A stretch of 64,000 bases of DNA. It comes from Flabesymbios commensalis. Taxonomy: Eukaryota > Annelida > Polychaeta > Terebellida > Flabelligeridae. Location of the stretch: assembly GCA_964017125.1 (NCBI GenBank), contig OZ024903.1, forward strand, positions 79,185,028 to 79,249,027, read 5' to 3'. The notes under the pieces were generated by a model, which worked only from the letters and a program-made list of their open reading frames with translations, was not told where the DNA came from and made no database searches. A program made the position numbers and the translations under genes. Shown here piece by piece: positions 1-10,167 of this stretch (position 1 is the first letter of the stretch; the number at the start of each line of letters is the position of its first letter).

Positions 1-1485
1 GGGACGTTTCTGTCGCATTTGTTATCAGACGAGGTGGGAGCTTATGGGGGATTTCAAAGATGTTAACGGTTAGTTAAGTCAGCTGACTTTCTCTATGAGG
101 CCGAGCATGTTTTTTGTTACATGGCAACACCGATTATGTGGTATTAACTTGTTCGTCGATTTGAAAACTTACTTTTCAGACTCGATAAAAAAGCCCTCTT
201 CCATAATCTTCCACGTGGAACAGAAGACGAATGTTCAACATGTTAAATGGATAATCTAGTTTTCGTAACTGTCTGCACCAACTTGACAACAGTGGTTATG
301 CCAGTCAGTTTGAGGGTATTTTCGCTCCATGGTTGCTGGACTACGGCACTTTCAGTGAATTTATGCTGAATGATTGCTGGCAGACATTATGTATTTTTAA
401 GAAACAATTCACACTACATTTACAAATATTTAAAACAAGTTTCTTGGAATTAGAAACTTGGATGAGATTGCGACAGATTTAGCGTTTATCAGAAAATAAG
501 ACATAGGAAAATTCCTCTAAATCTAGCTAATTGTGCAAATTGTCCGAATTAAAAAAAGTGAGAAAAATAGCATCGGCCTTGCCTTTCTCAACACCTTAAG
601 CCATACCATTTTCATCCAAACAAAAACATTTAAAGAACATTTTGTGTTGACTGTTGTAAAGTTCATACATTTGAGGTTCCTAGAACAAGAATTGGTGGTT
701 TCTGTCCCCTTGACAAATCCTGCTAAGCGGGGTCGCGGCCAGCCCGCGTCACTGTATGTGTAGAGTGTCTGCGACGCTGTACCAACATTAAACAACGTCT
801 CGTGTTTGCTGGGTGATCTTTGTTAATTTGCGAGCACAAGCAAACAGTAGTTTTGAAAAATATGCAGATCAGAGCATTGTGTGGTATTCATTGTGCTATC
901 CTTGCAAAGTATTATTTTGCTTGTTTGCTTGTGTATCATATTCTACTTCCTGACTAAAGGCGTTTGCGTACATCGCTCCTGGGGTAAAATATCTAATTGT
1001 ATAGGTGTAAAATCAATTAATTCAATTGTCCTCCTTGGGATCTCTGGAATAATGCTGCTTACTATCGCAGTGTGCTCATTCAGTTCTGTTATGTTGTTTT
1101 GGACTTAACCAATTATTCGGGGATTGTGTAAAAATTATTATTTTAACAAATGTATGCATGTAGGTTACAGAATGTGAGCATACCCTAGGGGCTGTTCTAT
1201 TTTTTTCTAAAATTAAAAAAAAAAACGATCAGGACGTGAGCATACGCTGGGGGCAGGGCAGCTGTTATTCACTTTTGTAAAATGTTGAAAAAATAGCGAT
1301 CCGATGACAAATACCGGTAAGTTGCCTGATGCAGACAGATGCGACAGGATATACCATGGAACTACGCTTTTTGAGATTTTTCAAAAAGTGAACTCTCTAC
1401 AATCATATGGTTGTGAAAATGTTAAGATGGTTTTCTTGGACTCTCGTACGCTGTTAATTTAGACTTGAGCAGTCACTTACGCTGT
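1..1485. other. Region downstream of the receptor stop codon (3' UTR or intergenic)
   Basis: No convincing gene. It may carry the receptor 3' UTR. It holds two similar blocks around 1170 and 1237 with GTGAGCATAC and CTxGGGGC motifs, about 65 bp apart, and at 803-813 one end (TGTTTGCTGGG) of the dispersed CCCAGCAAACA family. A short hydrophobic plus-strand frame at 881-1108 has no recognisable family and is treated as chance. Confidence 0.5.
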
Positions 1486-1749
1486 TTACAACATCTCTCT
1501 CAATACGGCTTCACGTGCCGCGGCTTTGTGGTCCTTAGCAGATGTCATGGTGGTTCCGCCCAGAGAAGAGTCTCCCATTTCTGTGTCGCCTTTCAAATCC
1601 AGCTCGTCGTCCATGTCGTCGTCTCCTTCCCAGTTGGCCAGAAGATCATCCTTGGGTATGCGGTACGGTTTGGTGGTGAAGGAATATAGGTAAGGATTGA
1701 TGGCAGCGTTCAAAGGCATTATGAACATGGAAACCCATGCTGATGTTAC
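1486..1749 (-). CDS. GRL101-like giant GPCR, terminal coding exon (helix 7 and cytoplasmic tail)
   Basis: An 87-codon last exon. A GATGCAG acceptor joins ...LLDHHVDQ of exon 2 to VTSAWVSMFIMPLNAAINPYLYSF in phase 0. It supplies helix 7 with the NPxxY signature (NPYLY) that exon 2 lacks, which strongly supports the junction. The tail after the membrane is short (about 60 residues) and very acidic (EGDDDMDDELD), followed by Ser/Thr-rich SSLGGTTMTS and ending AVLREML. The stop codon is at 1486-1488. The frame also reads a few codons upstream past the acceptor, so an in-frame methionine pair at 1758 is not a real start. With exons 1 and 2 the protein is about 2142 residues. The ligand is unknown. 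No clear AATAAA was seen downstream on the minus strand within the window. Confidence 0.85.
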   Translation of the reverse strand, partial: VTSAWVSMFIMPLNAAINPYLYSFTTKPYRIPKDDLLANWEGDDDMDDELDLKGDTEMGDSSLGGTTMTSAKDHKAAAREAVLREML

Positions 1750-1805
1750 CTGCATCACAGAATAGTATGACTCTGTAGTTAGCTAAAGGGAAAACTATGT
1801 AACAT

Positions 1806-2530
1806 GTATATCATGTACTACCGTTACTGTATATCATTATTTTCATTACTTTTACTATCTGCGTATCATGAAATACTATTATATCTCGTCCACTACTATC
1901 ACTACTGTAGGCCTATAACATGTAATACTGCAGACCTATACAATGTCCATTGCTGTCACTACTGCATAGAATGTACTACTGCATAGCATACGTACTACTG
2001 TCGCTACTGCATAACATGTACTACTGGCACTACTGTACGATACATGTACATGTACATGTATGTAGGCATACATGTATTACTTGTACTACTACATAGAATG
2101 CACTACTGATATACTGTATTCCATGTAGGCCTACTACTGTCACTGCTGTATAACATGTAGGTTACTACTGTCACTACTGTATAATATCAGAAATAGATAA
2201 AGAGGGTTCTCTCTTTATCTATTTCTGATAATATGTACTATTATTACTACTGTATAACATGTACTACTCTGACTACTTTATAACATGTGCTAATGTCACT
2301 ACTGTATAGCATGTACTATTGTCACTACTTCATAACATATACTACTGTCACTACTGTATAATACGTAGGCGTAGGCCTAATACTGTCACTCCCGTATCAT
2401 AATACTAATGTCATACTTTATAGAATATAGGCCCTACTACTGTCATCACTGTATACCATGCAGTACTGCTGCTACTGTACAACATGTAGGCCTACTAATG
2501 CCACTAATATATATCATATACTATTGTTAC
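1806..2530. repeat. Degenerate minisatellite in the last intron
   Basis: Imperfect tandem copies of a unit of about 25-30 bp built from CACTACTGTATAACATGTA and TACTACTGT, filling most of intron 2 of the receptor gene. Copies differ by many substitutions and short indels, so the array is old. An inserted 20-bp-arm hairpin interrupts it. Confidence 0.75.
2185..2230. repeat. Perfect 20-bp inverted repeat (hairpin) inside the intronic minisatellite
   Basis: Arm 2185-2204 (TATCAGAAATAGATAAAGAG) is exactly complementary to 2211-2230, with the 6-base spacer GGTTCT. Unlike the surrounding minisatellite, its arms have no mutations, so it is probably younger. Confidence 0.9.
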
Positions 2531-2565
2531 TACATTTATAATTATAACTGTATAATAACATGTAT

Positions 2566-2638
<73 letters not shown>

Positions 2639-2663
2639 GCTACCACTACTACTACCACTAGGC

Positions 2664-2751
<88 letters not shown>

Positions 2752-2765
2752 CACTACTACTGCAG
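2566..2765. repeat. CTA/CTG trinucleotide repeat next to the intron-2 donor
   Basis: About 200 bp of nearly pure (CTA)n with short CTG and CCA interruptions. On the transcribed (minus) strand it reads (TAG)n with a CAG block, starting about 35 bases after the GTAAGC donor at 2799. Every GTAG step supplies both a GT and an AG. The frames through it code only for homopolymeric Thr, Ser or Val tracts and are not genes. Confidence 0.95.
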
Positions 2766-2799
2766 CTGTTACTATTACTATTACTTTTGACAAGCTTAC

Positions 2800-5700
2800 C
2801 TGATCTACATGATGATCCAGTAAAGCTAGGGCACCTATTGCAATCATCGGTGTCCACAGAAGGAAGTTGGTTGTTACCACCAATATCAGGCGCCGTCCAA
2901 TCACCATCTCATGTTTGCGGAAGGTCCTCTCAGCTTCTTGCTCTTCCTCTGTGAGCTCCTCATTTACTGGCCATACATCAATACCCTTTAACATGCCGTG
3001 GTAAACGAAAATGTATCCAAGTCCGCTGACAAAATACATAACAAAATTTGCACAAACGAACAGCGCCATCGAGTACTCCCAGCCAGAGAGTTGTCTTCCT
3101 TTGATAACGTTAAATAGAGTGCAGACGCCACCACGTACAAAGCCACTTTGACCGAAATAGGCGAACTCTAAGATTGGTACTACGCTAAGTAAGGCACACA
3201 CAGTCCATCCAAGGGCGATGAATCCTCTAGTTCCTCGTACACCTAAACCTTTACCATCGCCACATCCAGGAACACATGAGTATAGGCGATCTACAGTAAT
3301 CAGCATAATAACGAAGCTGGACATCTCGCAACTTAGCATCGACAAAAAACCGGCCAGTTTACACAGGGCATGATTATGCCAGCTGTCAGCGTTGAAGATG
3401 TAGTTACCTTTATGGTACTGATCAGCACCAGCCACAATGAGAACATAGATGCCCATCAGCATATCAGCAAATGAGAGATGCTGTACAAGCAGTGAGGCGC
3501 CGGTCTCCTTCTCGTGCTTCATCCTTTGATGGAGAATGACACAGTTACCACTGAATGCCAGGATTCCCAAGGCCCAGATAACTACACGTAACCATGGGCT
3601 AGCAATGAGGTCATCACAAGAAGAGAACTCGTCTGGACCTGGTGTGCATCGTGCAATGTGTCGGGCAAAACAACAATATTTAAATCTGTCTGATTCCATG
3701 AAAACCTCATTCGCAAGATATTTAAAAGCATCTGTTTCAGTTTTTCTAATGGGATTGCGCCTGATGTTTAGGTATCGTAATGTCTCTATCTTTATTGCTG
3801 CTTCACCAAGATCGTCATCCATGTTTAGTCTTTTGGCAAATGCTTTACTGGGTATGCTTTGAATATAGTTATGAGATAAGTTTAGATCTCGTAACTTGGG
3901 CATTTGCCCAAATGTGAAATCTTCTAGAAGACTTATTTCTTGAAAGCTCAAGTCCAAAACAGGCAGAGAATTTAATCCACGGAATGATTGTCTAGGAATG
4001 TTACCTATCCTATTACCTGTAAGTGTGAGTACCAACAAGTTTGTCAAACCTTTAAACGTATTAGCTTCCAGTTTGGTCAGACGGTTATAATCTAAATGCA
4101 AATAAATTAATACAGACATTTGGAATCTCTCGGTACCAAGGTCAGTGATATTGTTATAAGATATATCTAAACGGTAAAGTTGTTTCATGTTTGGGAATTG
4201 ATACGGTATGCCATTCAAGGAATTGTTTCGCATCAGTAGAATTTTTGTTTCTTCTTGTACTTTTTGGGATTCGTCAGTTCTCAATACAGGGAGAGGCAAC
4301 CCTGTCAAATTCTGACCTACACAGCTCATCACCAATCCAAAGCATTCACACTCAGCAGGGCAACCTGTTTTCATTGTATCACATAGTTCTTCATCATCAT
4401 GTGATTTACAATCTATATGTTTATTGCAAAGGTCACTTACTCTCAAACAAAAACTTTCCCCTTTACAGCGAAACATACCAGGACATTGAAAGTTGGCACA
4501 TTGTTGCTCATCCTCACCAAACTCACAGTCGTGTACACCATCACAAACTTTTTTCACAGGGAGGCAGTAAGAATTAGGACACTTGAACATTGCACCACAG
4601 CTTCTAGGACCACAGTACTGGAGATGGGCACCATTAACACAAGGACGTTGTTTCCCATGTATGTCATGATCATAAACACAAATTTTTTGCTGTTTGAAAC
4701 ATGAAGATCTTAGGCCATTAATGCAAGGGAACTCTTCACTGTTGCATTCTTCTTTCTTTGTCAACCGCATATTCCCTCTCGAGTCTAATTTACCTGATAT
4801 TAGAAATTTTATATACGCTTGCTCATCTCTGTAATCACCTGGAGGGCAATCAGGAGTGAAATCATCTATAAATGACTTGGGAAAACATCGCTTGGATTCG
4901 TCGCAAGTAAAATATAAGTCATCTTTTCTTCGGTGTATTGGACATTCTTTATCAAAGTTGCAATTCCCATATTCAATAGATTCATCTGATCCATCCATAC
5001 AATCTGGTATAAAATCACACATTTTTTCATTTGAAATACACCTTCCATCTGAATGGCACGTGAATTCTCGACTTTCTTGACAGCTACGTTTTATACAAAT
5101 GTCTTCATCAGAACCATCTGAGCAATCATTATTATAATCACATATCTTTGAGCCGGGTATGCATCCACCACTAGCACATTGAAAATAAGTTTCGTGACAC
5201 GTGCAATTGCTAGGATGGCAGTCAGTATAACAGTCAGATATTTCTGTGTAGTCTTCGCCTTCACAAACATGATTACAGTAAGCCTCGTCACTAGCATCCG
5301 GACAGTCAATCTCACCATCACACATGTGATGCACCAGAATACATGTACCGTCTGTGCACTGGAAACTATGGGGCTGACATTCCTCGACAACTCTCTTCAG
5401 TTCAGATTCACATAAATAGCTTTTCACTACGAATTTATCGTTTTGTTTATTACACTCGGCCTCATTATTGCCTAATTTTTCCAAGGTCCAATTGATATGT
5501 CGACTTTTATCGCCATTAATCGAGACCATTTTCTTTGGTACTAAAGCATGACATCCCAGTGGCAAATCTGGATTTCTGCTACTGCCATTATACGATATCC
5601 GTATGGCACCCATTTCCACTTCCGCACCCCACAATTTTAGAACATCTGGCAATAACGTGAGCAAATCGTCATCAAATATAGCTGTTTTGCTACTGTGCGA

Positions 5701-6255
5701 CTCAGCATCATGCTGATGTTCTCGACATTTTGTTTTAAATTTATCCAATTGTACGTATTTTGTTTCTTTTCTATAAAGATAACATTTTGAACCGACCATG
5801 GTGTACAAAGTGGGACACTCATATTCTGAAATAATGAAGCGGTCAGATACATTTTTTCTTTCAATCACAGTTTGAAAATTCAATGGTGTGGTGATATTCG
5901 AGATCTTCATATCAGTTTCTCCAACTTTTTCTTTTTCACTGTTCATGCTGGTAGGTTGTGCTTCACACAGTGGTAAACTTCCTGGAATTCGTTCATTGCA
6001 CGGAACTTTCAGCCATTTTACAGGTTCATGAAAGCCATGTACAATCATCACAGTGCATCTATACGGCATATAATCAAAGCCTTTGAAAGGTTGTAGATGC
6101 TGAAAAGATGTATTCATGTGTTTTGAGCGGAGAGCATATCGCAACTCACCAGTGTCCGGTGATATTGTGCTGTCAGGAATTCGTTCTTTATACACATGTG
6201 TGTACCATTCAGAGAAAATTAAAGGCTGATTATCTGGCCATCTCTCCTCGCCTGT
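2800..6255 (-). CDS. GRL101-like giant GPCR, coding exon 2 (lectin domains, LDLa array, LRRs, helices 1-6)
   Basis: A 1152-codon exon between a T-rich acceptor ending TTATTTAG and a GTAAGC donor, both phase 0. Whole-protein numbering: the rest of lectin domain 1, from WPDNQPLIF to WLKVPCNERIPGSLPLCE (904-1001); a second lectin-like domain (about 1049-1186); LDLa modules at about 1196-1230, 1256-1290, 1294-1329, two degenerate cysteine modules (about 1340-1451), then 1455-1489 and 1493-1528, the good ones with the CDxxxDCxDGSDE acidic cluster; an LRR N-cap (GCPAECECFG) and about seven LRRs (1573-1758); a C-cap with CCFARH; helices 1-6 (about 1791-2050). Helix 1 has SGNCVI, helix 2 LSFADML, and helix 3 ends DRLYSC instead of DRY. 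LDLa-LRR-7TM is the layout of Lymnaea GRL101 and the relaxin receptors. Lectin 1 lacks a WND motif, so classical calcium-dependent sugar binding is doubtful. An ATG-less extension in front of the usual open-frame start is coding: it supplies conserved lectin residues. Confidence 0.92.
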
Positions 6256-6430
6256 CTAAATAATCAACAACAAAAAAAAACATGTCATAGTAATATATTA
6301 TAATTTGATATAACAATATCTAACCCTTTACTATTATGAGGGTAAGCAATAATATAATCCGTTAGCCCTAGGCAAGACTATACTCGCTTTATTAGCCCTA
6401 AGTCATTGTTATTGTGAATGAAATTATTGC

Positions 6431-6722
6431 TTAACCCTTACAACGCTGTATAAACCATGGAGACTAAAGGGCTTTTTGAATTTTAAATCATCACAAATTT
6501 GTTTGTTAGCTCTTTCTGCTTCATTCGAATACCTATGCTATGTGTCCACAGCCATCAGAAACATATTAATGCGGGGACCATCTTTCAAACATTGCAATTT
6601 TTACTTACTTGAAGTTGTGTCTCGCTGTCGCGCTGTTGCTGATTGATGTCATGTTTGAAAGATGGTACTTAATGTGCTAATGGAAAAAATAATTTAAACG
6701 GGACCGGCGGTTAAAGGGTTAT
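6431..6722. mobile_element. TTAA-type non-autonomous DNA element in receptor intron 1
   Basis: Starts TTAACCCTTACAACGCTG and ends with a diverged complement (CCGGCGGTTAAAGGGTTATA). The first 130 bp match a second copy at 42418-42639, including ATAAACCATGGAGAC. TTAA targets and CCC-first termini are typical of piggyBac-like elements, so a piggyBac-type MITE is inferred. Inside lies a perfect 16-bp inverted pair, 6577-6592 with 6651-6666 (ACCATCTTTCAAACAT). It sits within the 660-bp intron 6256-6915; the rest of that intron shows nothing else. Confidence 0.6.
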
Positions 6723-6915
6723 AGAATTAATGGAATTCCGACGTCATTTTTACAAAGTCCCTTTAATTATACTGAGAAGGTCAAAAGCTCTTTATTGGTG
6801 TCAAAACATCGAAATGAGATGAAAGAACGTTGAGAGTTTAGATCCCCTCTGTAGGATACTTAATAAGATTATATACATTTGAAATAATAGATGAATGATA
6901 TGAAATTCCACTAAC

Positions 6916-9624
6916 CTCTGTATTGGTTCTCAGTCCAAGATGAATTATCTTTATTCCTGGGACGAACTGCAAGTAGTTCCTCCACCAGTCATAGTAGAAT
7001 TTCGTTGTCAAATGGTGAAATTCTTCTTTACCCGTGATGGACACCAGCTTACCTCCATTCTTTTCACACAAAGTTTTGGCTCCACGTGAACTGATAGCCA
7101 AATCATCTGACAGAACACCCTGTGGTTTTCTGTTGTGGGCGGTGGGCCAGATGATTCTGTAGCAGCCGATATACACCTTTTCGTAGCGGGGTGGACATTC
7201 CACATCTGGATCAGGGAGCTCAATAGTAATGTTCATACGGTTCTGTCCATACTGTACCTTCAATTCACAGGTAGTTTCATCAGGCATTGGTCTACAGGAT
7301 AAAGAATTCCGTTTTATTAGCAATTCCCTGGACCAGTTTCCTGACTTCTTCGACCTACCCCAAGATCTCCATACATAGGGTAAGTCATTTGGAAGAAAAG
7401 ACCAGCCATATGAATCATACTCTCCAATAATCTGCATAGATTGAGAAAAACATGGCTTGGTGCACGGATTGTGCTTTTCATTTCGGTAGTTGATTATATA
7501 GTAGGAAAAACGTTTCTCTTGGAAGTTTGGATCCACATACTTTATGGTACTTGTGGATTCTTTCGGCTGCATAAAAGCAACTGCACATGGTGGATAGAAC
7601 TCATTTTTTAAATGTCTTTCTGGGCGATAGTGCCCACAACGTGTCTCTTTCACTTCAATAGTAAATGTGCCGAGAGCCCATATAGAATCAGTGAAGTAGG
7701 TCAGATGGACTTGTGTGCCAAGACACATATACTGATAAGGGCCCTTATTTTGTAATTTGATCCTCTCAATCCTCTCACAGGAGTAGGATAGATTCTGATC
7801 ACCTTTGTCTGGAACCACGATATTTGTTGTGAAATTGCTTGTCGCCAAAATCTTCTTGCCTTCTGTGTGTACAGATACGTGGCATGTGTGATACTTAGCT
7901 TGTTCATATACAGGTAGGTGCTGTACTCTGCAGCATTTTGCTTTATCACAAAAAACTTTCAAATGAACTGCCCCATTTTTAACTGTAGTTTCCGCCCTGT
8001 AAAATGGGGTTTGTGGGAAAAGACCCTGGTCTGGAGCACAAGCTTGCACCAATCCTTGACAATGCGTTTTGGAGACAGCTATATCGAGAGCCCCTCGCTC
8101 ATGGATACCTGCTGTCAGACTCGGGTAATCTAGAAAACTGTAAAACATCACGAATAATGATTGTCCAGAAGATGTAAAATTGTGCACGCCATTTTTTGTG
8201 AAGAAACCAATTGGGTCATCATAGCACATTGGTCCAAGCCTCATAACGCCTTCTTTCATACTATTTCCATTCATAATCAAAAGCCCTTCATACATACATC
8301 TGTCATAGTTAGACGCATTGTTAACATATTCAAAAAAGTGAAGTTCAACAAAAAAGTCTGGTGGTGATGAAATGTTCCAAAAACACTGAATGGGGGCTCC
8401 ATCTTTTAGTTTTGTATCCGAATCATAGCCTATTCCCAATGGATAGTCTATATCGTGTAAGCGCATCGTCGCATCTCCTAAGCATTCCTCCGTATGTGCC
8501 AGTTTCATATTAAGTATGTCCACCACTTGCCACTGACCACTCAAAGTAGTAGAGTCATTCATTTCCTTCCTCTGTAGTTTAACAAGCAATACGAATGCAG
8601 TGCTTTCAGTCTGTTCGGATTGAGGTTGACCAACTATACTAGTCCAATTGCCTCCATTCAACTCACTGTGATTAAAAACAATCAGCTGATTGTTTTCAAA
8701 GGACGGTCCATCATGAGCCACAGCAGAAGCATTAATGTCGGCCATAAAGTCCAATTTCAAATATATTTTTTGTCCAAAATCACCCCTAATGGTCCATTGA
8801 TAGTAATAAAAAGCTTCCCAGTATGTCTCGTATATCATTGGTGGGGTAGTCGACAATGTGAATCTTCCCGTGTTTGTACGATAGTAAGGTGGGTCTTCAT
8901 AATTTTTCCCGTTGCCAAGATCCATCACTTGGTATACTGCACGAAATCCATATTTCCCGATATAACCATCTGTTTTTGCAGTAATCATCATTTGGTTGGT
9001 GGCTCCGTACAAAGTGAACCGTGGGATTCGGCCGCAAAATTTTCCCCAGCTACGATTCTGCTCTGAATAGCCGTCATATATCATCATTGAATCAAATCTA
9101 CAACCTTCCCCTGATGATTCCATGTAGAAGTCATCTATTGTCAGATTCATGCTGAAAAGTCCTTCATAAGGAACTTCAAGATACCACTTACACTCTAGAT
9201 TTGGAGCGTACACAGGGTAGTCACCCATATATCCTAGTCGCATGTTCCCGCAAGGCTTGGAAAGTTTTTGATACGCATACGACTGCCATCTGGTAAAGCA
9301 ATTTGTCTGTTCTGCATATTCAGAAGCGCATTCTTGATAGGCATATTCAAGACAGTCATGTAATTTCTCTATGGCTATCATTAAAGTACTTTGGGCACGG
9401 GCAAGGTTAGCACACTCCAAGGTTCTGTTACCAACATACTTGAACCAAGTAATCTCCTTGCTGAGATTAGCCACCAATCCTTCTAAATCTACTTTGGGAA
9501 GCTCATCCGTATTGTACCATGCCTCGTCAAACTCCTCACGCTCTGCATTGCCATCAGCACACCTCAACATGCTCAATGCCACCAATGCCGTGACAGTTAG
9601 ATGCACCAGTCGAAAATACTCCAT
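6916..9624 (-). CDS. GRL101-like giant GPCR, coding exon 1 (signal peptide, CUB domains, first half of lectin domain)
   Basis: First coding exon (903 codons) of a secreted-then-anchored receptor. The ATG at 9624 starts a hydrophobic signal peptide (residues 1 to about 24). A cysteine-bearing helical stretch follows to about residue 120. A clear CUB domain spans about 125-234, with CGN and IYDG motifs and paired cysteines. A degenerate CUB-like unit spans about 250-370 and a third about 381-510, with CMYEGLLI matching the usual CxYD/VxI position. A cysteine-rich segment of unknown fold runs to about 800. A C-type lectin fold starts at CPPRYEKVYIGCY (about 810). The exon ends at ...LGLRTNTE, directly before a GTTAGT donor (intron from 6915 down). 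The open frame runs on 26 codons into the intron with no lectin similarity, so the apparent 928-residue protein is an artefact. Exon 2 continues the lectin fold in the same phase. Many N-glycosylation sequons fit an extracellular region. The donor-acceptor pairing is inferred by reading, not from RNA. Confidence 0.88.
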
Positions 9625-10167
9625 ATTGAAATCTCAGCAACTATGAGCAGAAGGGGCAAAGATGCACCTGCGGAGGAAAAACTAGGTAATTATTTTAGCG
9701 CTAATTGTTGCGCATAAAACAACTTACTTGTATACTCATGTATTCATCATTACTTAAATACTCAGACTGTTACACGAGGCTTGATCTACATGCAATATGT
9801 ATGTGGACGGGCTGCACCATAATTATACCGTCCCTGTATGGGCTGATAAAATACATGCATGATTTTCATCAAATTATTGTGAAGATTTAGCAATGCAGTT
9901 TCAAGTATAATTGGCATAAAATGTGAATGTATCTTGACATTGAAATTTGTTAATGAGATTTCATTTGCAATACACGGGCTTACCTGCATCAAAAATACCC
10001 GATGCAAATGAAAAAAAAATCGCATTTAGAGTAGTGAAGCTTGGTCAGTCTATGTAGTACAAAAACAAATAGTTACTTTTACAAGTATATGCAGACACTG
10101 AAATAATCACATTATCATCTAAGCCTGGCTAGTATAGTCGGTAGTCCAATATAGGCCTACACACTAA
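9625..10167. other. Region upstream of the receptor start codon
   Basis: Should contain the receptor 5' UTR and promoter, but no TATA box, initiator or CpG-rich patch stands out. No other gene is seen. It ends at the TAA target duplication of the neighbouring TIR element. Confidence 0.4.

Noticed and set aside
881-1108. 75-residue hydrophobic plus-strand frame
   Set aside because: No start context, family or neighbours; AT-rich frames often look membrane-like.
2542-2799. Continuation of the receptor frame past helix 6 (poly-Val/Ala)
   Set aside because: It lies beyond a consensus donor; the spliced exon at 1486-1749 restores helix 7 with NPxxY.
2408-2857. Frames coding poly-Thr and poly-Ser
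   Set aside because: They are translations of the (CTA)n microsatellite in the intron, open on both strands.
6838-6915. C-terminal extension of the CUB-lectin frame
   Set aside because: Intron sequence after GTTAGT; the lectin fold is completed by the next exon instead.
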